Shown piece by piece: positions 60,265-64,000 of a DNA stretch of 64,000 nt (position 1 is the stretch's first letter; each line of letters starts with the position of its first letter). The translations under genes and the position numbers were made by a program. Source of the stretch: Pandoraea fibrosis (lineage in GTDB: Bacteria > Pseudomonadota > Gammaproteobacteria > Burkholderiales > Burkholderiaceae); the NCBI RefSeq assembly GCF_000807775.2, contig NZ_CP047385.1, positions 4,650,001 through 4,714,000 of the forward strand. The letters run 5' to 3'. Under the pieces are notes generated by a model, which did no database searches, was not told the DNA's origin, and saw nothing but the letters and a program-made list of their open reading frames with translations.

Positions 60265-61048
60265 GTCGTTGTGCCGTTTCATGCCAGCGCAGCAGTGCGC
60301 GAGTGGACGCGTTCAGCAACGTATCCAGTCCATAGGCGACGAGCGTGGTCGCGAACAGCGCAGCGAAGAGATAGTCATAGCTGCCCTGATCGCCGTATTG
60401 CCCGATGAGCTTTCCGATCCCCTGATTCGAGACGATCATCTCGCACGAGATGGCGACCAGCAGCGTGAACCCCAGCGAAACGCGTGTACCGGTGAGAATC
60501 TGCGGCAACGCGGCGGGCAAGACCACTCGCCACAGCAGCCCGGCTCGCGACGTGCCGAGCGATCGCGCGCTCCACAGCAACACACGTGGCACTTCGCGCG
60601 CACCACGCAGGGAATAGACGATCAACGGCAACGCAGCGGTCACCGCAATCACGATCACGTTCGTCGCGCCGCCAACACCGAACCACAGCACAAGCAGCGG
60701 AATGAGGGTTGTCTTGGGCAAAGCGTAAGTGCAACGAACCACCGGCGCCACAATGCGCTCGAAACCCGGCACCGTCGCCATCAGCAACCCGACCGGCACA
60801 CCGATCAGCAATCCGGCAGCCAACCCCCACGCGCTGGAGATCAACGTCGCCGCGAGATTGGACTGAAGCTCTCCTGTGTGCACGAGATGGACTACCGCTC
60901 GCCAGATGTCCTGGAGAGAGGGCACAAAGCCTTCGGCCAACCAATGCCAGTGAACGGCCGCCTGCCAGACAAGGAACAACACGGCCACCGCAAACGTACC
61001 GGTGAGCGCAGGCGCGTAGCGCTGACCCAGCCTGAGCGAGGCGCTCAT
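60257..61048 (-). CDS. ABC transporter permease, SsuC/TauC-type (first)
   Basis: 263 residues, about six membrane helices, first at about 16-34 ([18 protein letters not shown]). EAA-like loop [20 protein letters not shown]; the family tail [20 protein letters not shown] is present. Start 61048 overlaps the ATPase stop by 4 bp (ATGA). Together with its neighbours it forms a two-permease importer of the Ssu/Tau/ThiX class. Confidence 0.9.
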   Translation of the reverse strand: MSASLRLGQRYAPALTGTFAVAVLFLVWQAAVHWHWLAEGFVPSLQDIWRAVVHLVHTGELQSNLAATLISSAWGLAAGLLIGVPVGLLMATVPGFERIVAPVVRCTYALPKTTLIPLLVLWFGVGGATNVIVIAVTAALPLIVYSLRGAREVPRVLLWSARSLGTSRAGLLWRVVLPAALPQILTGTRVSLGFTLLVAISCEMIVSNQGIGKLIGQYGDQGSYDYLFAALFATTLVAYGLDTLLNASTRALLRWHETAQRHG

Positions 61049-61854
61049 ACCGGGTCCTCGGTCAGCACACCCCGGACTTGCTCGCGCACGGATAGCCAGA
61101 CGTCATTGCGCAGTTGGGAGAAGCGCGGCGAGAGCATGGTCGCTTCGCGGCCCAGTGTGCGATCGAGATCCACGTCCACTCGCTTGACGATCCGGCCCGG
61201 ACGACGCGACATCACGTAGATCGTGTCGGACAGATACACCGCCTCGTCGATATCGTGCGTCACGAGGAGCGCTGTCTTGCCTGAGCGATCGAACAGGCGC
61301 AGCAGTTCGTCCTGCATGAATTCGCGCGTCTGTGCATCGAGTGCACCAAACGGCTCGTCGAGCAACAGAATCTTCGGATCGCAGGCAAACGTGCGCGCCA
61401 ACGCCACCCGCTGGCGCATGCCGCCGGACAGCTCGCGCGGGTAGCGTCGCTCGAATCCCTTCAAGTGAATCAGATCGATGTAGCGTTCGACCGTTTGCGC
61501 AATGTCGTTGGCGCTCGCACCCTTGCGGCGTAATCCGTAAGCAATGTTCTCGGCCACAGTCAGCCACGGGAACAGCGCATATTCCTGAAACACGACACCG
61601 CGGTCGACCCCCGGCCCCCGAATGGGCGAACCGAAGGTTGAACACGTGCCTTGCGAAGCCTCGACAAAGCCGCCGAGGATATAGAGCAACGTGCTCTTGC
61701 CGCAGCCGGACGGCCCCACGATCGAGACCAGCTTGCCGGCCGGCACATCCAGCGCAATGTTCTCCAGCGCGACGACGCGCTCACCCGCCTTGTCGAAAAA
61801 CTTCGACAATCCTGCGACATGAATGGCGGCTGGCGCTTCGTTTGCGGCGCTCAT
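61045..61854 (-). CDS. ABC transporter ATP-binding protein, SsuB/TauB-type
   Basis: 269 residues. Walker [10 protein letters not shown] at about 47-55, Q-loop [20 protein letters not shown] (core [10 protein letters not shown]), signature [13 protein letters not shown], Walker [13 protein letters not shown] and switch His [14 protein letters not shown]. These are typical of nitrate/sulfonate importer ATPases. It sits 2 bp after the binding-protein gene and overlaps the first permease gene. Confidence 0.92.
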   Translation of the reverse strand: MSAANEAPAAIHVAGLSKFFDKAGERVVALENIALDVPAGKLVSIVGPSGCGKSTLLYILGGFVEASQGTCSTFGSPIRGPGVDRGVVFQEYALFPWLTVAENIAYGLRRKGASANDIAQTVERYIDLIHLKGFERRYPRELSGGMRQRVALARTFACDPKILLLDEPFGALDAQTREFMQDELLRLFDRSGKTALLVTHDIDEAVYLSDTIYVMSRRPGRIVKRVDVDLDRTLGREATMLSPRFSQLRNDVWLSVREQVRGVLTEDPV

Positions 61855-61856
61855 GT

Positions 61857-62897
61857 TCAGCCTCGGCGCGGGAGATACGACGCATCGACATACGCCGTGA
61901 TGTTCACCGGCTTGGGCAGCAGGCCCAGTTTGGCCATCGCGTCGATGGGCGGCTGAAGGCTCGCGGCCGTGATGGTTGCACTCGGATCGCGGTAAAAGTC
62001 CTTCGGCGTCAGGAAGTATTCGTCGAGCGACGCCGCCGGTGTCTTGGCGAGATCGGCCGTCAGCGCAATGACTTGCTTGCGATTGGCCGGATCGTAAATC
62101 CAGCGCTGCGCGTCAACGTAGTCGGCGAGCCACGCGCGCACGGCGCCCGACTTTTCCGACAGGAAACGCGTGCGCGCGCTCTGGAACAGCACGGGGTATG
62201 GCGGCACGACACCCACGGCATCGAACACCGTCCGAATACCGCCCTTCTTGGCTTCGTCCACCTGAAACGGCATGGCGAGGACACCGACGTCGACCCGCTT
62301 CTGGCGCAGCGCCGGTCCGATATTGCCGAACGGCATTTCGACCACGCGCACGTCCTTGCGCGGATCGAGGCCGTGCTTCTGCAACGCAATGCGCAGGATG
62401 ATGTCGACGCTGCCATTGAAGGCGTTCACCGCCACGCTCTTGCCCTTGAGGTCCGCAATCGAGCGCACGGGGCTATCGACAAGCACGACAAACGGGTTCG
62501 ACGCATAGCCCTGAACGGCGTCGCGATGAATTTCGGCGATCGCCGTGACGCCACCGGGAACGGCCTCTTGCGCCACCGCCGTTGCCAAACTAGTGAATGC
62601 AAGTGTGCCGATGTCGGCCTGCTCGGCGGCGAGCAAGGTCGCCACGCCGGGCGTGCCGCGCGCGGTGGTGGTCTCGATCACGTATTCCTTACCGTGACGC
62701 TTGAGCACGTTCGCCTTGAACCAGTCGCTGGTGATAACGGTTTCCAGCTCGCCCGGGCCGACGACACCGGCCGTGGCGTAGCGAATGACCGGGGGCGCGG
62801 CGCGCGCGATCATGGGGAAGGACAGTGCCGTAGCCACGACCGCCCCCTGCTTGATGAACTGACGGCGAGACTGCCGCGACGAATGGTCTTGTGCCAT
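61857..62897 (-). CDS. ABC transporter substrate-binding protein, NitT/TauT (NMT1-like), Tat signal
   Basis: 346 residues. A twin-arginine signal SRRQFIKQG with cut after MIARA. The mature domain has the SsuA/NMT1 pattern: [35 protein letters not shown] (core [10 protein letters not shown]), [20 protein letters not shown] (core LKGKSVAV) and [13 protein letters not shown]. It should bind a sulfonate, sulfate ester or similar organosulfur ligand, inferred from the operon. ATG 62897 was chosen because it opens directly on the Tat signal; the longer frame is an artefact. It lies 43 bp after the monooxygenase gene. Confidence 0.88.
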   Translation of the reverse strand: MAQDHSSRQSRRQFIKQGAVVATALSFPMIARAAPPVIRYATAGVVGPGELETVITSDWFKANVLKRHGKEYVIETTTARGTPGVATLLAAEQADIGTLAFTSLATAVAQEAVPGGVTAIAEIHRDAVQGYASNPFVVLVDSPVRSIADLKGKSVAVNAFNGSVDIILRIALQKHGLDPRKDVRVVEMPFGNIGPALRQKRVDVGVLAMPFQVDEAKKGGIRTVFDAVGVVPPYPVLFQSARTRFLSEKSGAVRAWLADYVDAQRWIYDPANRKQVIALTADLAKTPAASLDEYFLTPKDFYRDPSATITAASLQPPIDAMAKLGLLPKPVNITAYVDASYLPRRG

Positions 62898-62940
62898 GAG
62901 TGAAATCTTCTGCGAGAAGTGACGTGAGGTGAGCGTGGTG

Positions 62941-64000
62941 TCAGTGCGCGGGACGCGCGAGTCCGAGGTGATCGCGAAGCGTGTCGCCGCGGTATTCCGA
63001 GCGGAAGACTCCACGCGACTGGAGATCCGGCACCACCAGCCGCACGAAGTCTTCGACGCCGCCCGGCAGATACGGCATCTGCACCATGAAGCCATCGCAG
63101 GCACGTGCGTCGAACCATTGCTGCATGGTGCCGGCCACGGCCGACCCCGTGCCGTTGAAATCGCGCAGCGGACCGATGCCGTAGCGCTTGCCGATCTCGC
63201 GCAACGACAGGCCCTGCTTGCGCGTGAGTTCCGCCACTTCCTTGTAATGCCCCTGTACGCCGCCGACTTCGAGATCGGGAAGGACATCGTCCTGCGGGAA
63301 CGGCGAGAGATCGATATCGAGCTGGTATGACAGTGTCGAGAGACCGGCCTGCGGATCGCACAGATCGTCGAGCAGCGCTTGCTTGTCGCGTGCGATCGAA
63401 TCGGTCTCGCCGACCACGGGGACCATGCCGAGAAGGACCTTCACGTCGTCGGGATTGCGGCCATGGTGCGCCGCACGAGCCTTGATGTCCTGATAGAACG
63501 TTTGCGCCGAGTCCTGCGAAGAATGCGTGACGAAGATCACATCTGCCCACTTTGCCGCGAAGTCGCGTCCACGACTCGATGCCCCCGCCTGAATAAATAC
63601 CGGGCGTCCTTGCGGCGGACGGCTCACGTTCAGTGGCCCTTCCACGTTGAACCACTTGCCGCGGTGAGAAATCGGGCTGACCTGCGCGGGATCGGCGAAC
63701 TGCGGCGTAGCACGATCGAGCGTTAGCGCACCGTCGCGCCAACTGTTCCAGAGCTTGCAGGCCACTTCGACGAATTCGTCGGCGCGGTCGTAGCGCGCTT
63801 CACGGGAGAGTTGCTCGTCGAGCCCAAAGTTGCGAGCCTCGGCGTCCTGAAACGACGTGACGATATTCCATGCGACACGCCCCGCGCTCAGATGATCGAG
63901 CGACGCCAGTGCGCGTGCGACGTGGAACGGTGTGAAGTAGGACGTCGAGATCGTGGCGGCGAGCCCCAGATGCTCTGTGCTTGCCGCCAACGCGGAGAGC
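62941..64000 (-). CDS. FMN-dependent monooxygenase, NtaA/SnaA/DszA family (5' end outside window)
   Basis: At least 353 residues; the gene continues past base 64000, so its start is missing. The visible part begins inside the luciferase-like barrel: LAATISTSYFTPFHVARA and LDHLSAGRVAWNIVTSF, then RAD-type loops and GRPVFIQAGASSRGRDFAA (core QAGASSRGRDFAA), all hallmarks of the NtaA/SnaA/DszA group. These two-component enzymes use reduced FMN to cleave C-N or C-S bonds. The gene order monooxygenase, binding protein, ATPase, permeases, sulfurtransferase points to desulfurisation of an imported organosulfur compound. The flavin reductase is not in view. Confidence 0.9.
   Translation of the reverse strand, partial: LSALAASTEHLGLAATISTSYFTPFHVARALASLDHLSAGRVAWNIVTSFQDAEARNFGLDEQLSREARYDRADEFVEVACKLWNSWRDGALTLDRATPQFADPAQVSPISHRGKWFNVEGPLNVSRPPQGRPVFIQAGASSRGRDFAAKWADVIFVTHSSQDSAQTFYQDIKARAAHHGRNPDDVKVLLGMVPVVGETDSIARDKQALLDDLCDPQAGLSTLSYQLDIDLSPFPQDDVLPDLEVGGVQGHYKEVAELTRKQGLSLREIGKRYGIGPLRDFNGTGSAVAGTMQQWFDARACDGFMVQMPYLPGGVEDFVRLVVPDLQSRGVFRSEYRGDTLRDHLGLARPAH

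Noticed and set aside
1..64000. tRNA, rRNA, CRISPR, IS, prophage or integron features
   Set aside because: No cloverleaf ends, regular spacer-repeat array, transposase, integrase or phage structural protein was seen in reading both strands.

Overview
The window looks like a chromosomal segment of a Gram-negative betaproteobacterium of the Burkholderiaceae. The reasons are high GC, dense LysR/IclR/MocR regulators next to small catabolic operons, a trimeric-porin gene, a cyoABCD quinol oxidase, and a very large filamentous-haemagglutinin gene under FecI/FecR control. Pandoraea or a close relative is my best guess from gene content; I cannot prove the genus. I saw no tRNA, rRNA, CRISPR array, IS element or phage genes. 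Most long antisense ORFs are GC-driven shadows and are left out.

Layout. (1) 1-4204: the end of an unknown gene, a membrane-dipeptidase-like protein, a thiamine-diphosphate enzyme, back-to-back terminators and a porin. (2) 4501-8400 is a Tat-exported PotD-type ABC importer operon, divergent from a MocR regulator at 8703, with an IclR regulator after it. (3) 11091-16901: a small exported protein, a LysR gene almost fused to the end of cyoABCD, and the complete cyo operon. (4) 17282-20635 is a 1,117-residue autotransporter with an N-terminal HExxH metalloprotease-like domain. A 6-bp microsatellite lies just past its stop.

(5) 20817-29001 is the most interesting block. Three tiny genes (24, 34 and 24 aa) precede a LuxR-type response regulator and a histidine kinase. 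Facing them is a macA-macB-outer membrane factor operon preceded by two more overlapping tiny genes (25 and 49 aa). Both tiny-gene clusters carry a nearly identical 17-bp upstream element that resembles a lux/NarL-type dyad. I propose a small-peptide production, sensing and export (or immunity) unit. This is inference from gene order, ribosome-binding sites and the shared motif.

(6) 29090-45473: a TRIC/UPF0126 membrane protein, then (minus strand) an STN-domain protein, FecI-like sigma, FecR, a 4,081-aa FHA-type exoprotein and a second ECF sigma. No TpsB transporter is present. (7) 45665-50427: a citrate synthase with an N-terminal MerR-like HTH, divergent from an MFS permease, a dihydroxyphthalate-decarboxylase-like protein and a class II aldolase-family protein, probably aromatic-acid catabolism. 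(8) 50545-57578: a short-chain fatty acid transporter, an ornithine-cyclodeaminase-family protein and a 1,153-aa molybdopterin oxidoreductase fused to a ferredoxin-reductase module, divergent from a LysR regulator. (9) 57761-64000: a signal-less solute-binding-like protein, then an organosulfur acquisition operon read on the minus strand: FMN monooxygenase (cut by the window end), Tat substrate-binding protein, ATPase, two permeases and a sulfurtransferase.
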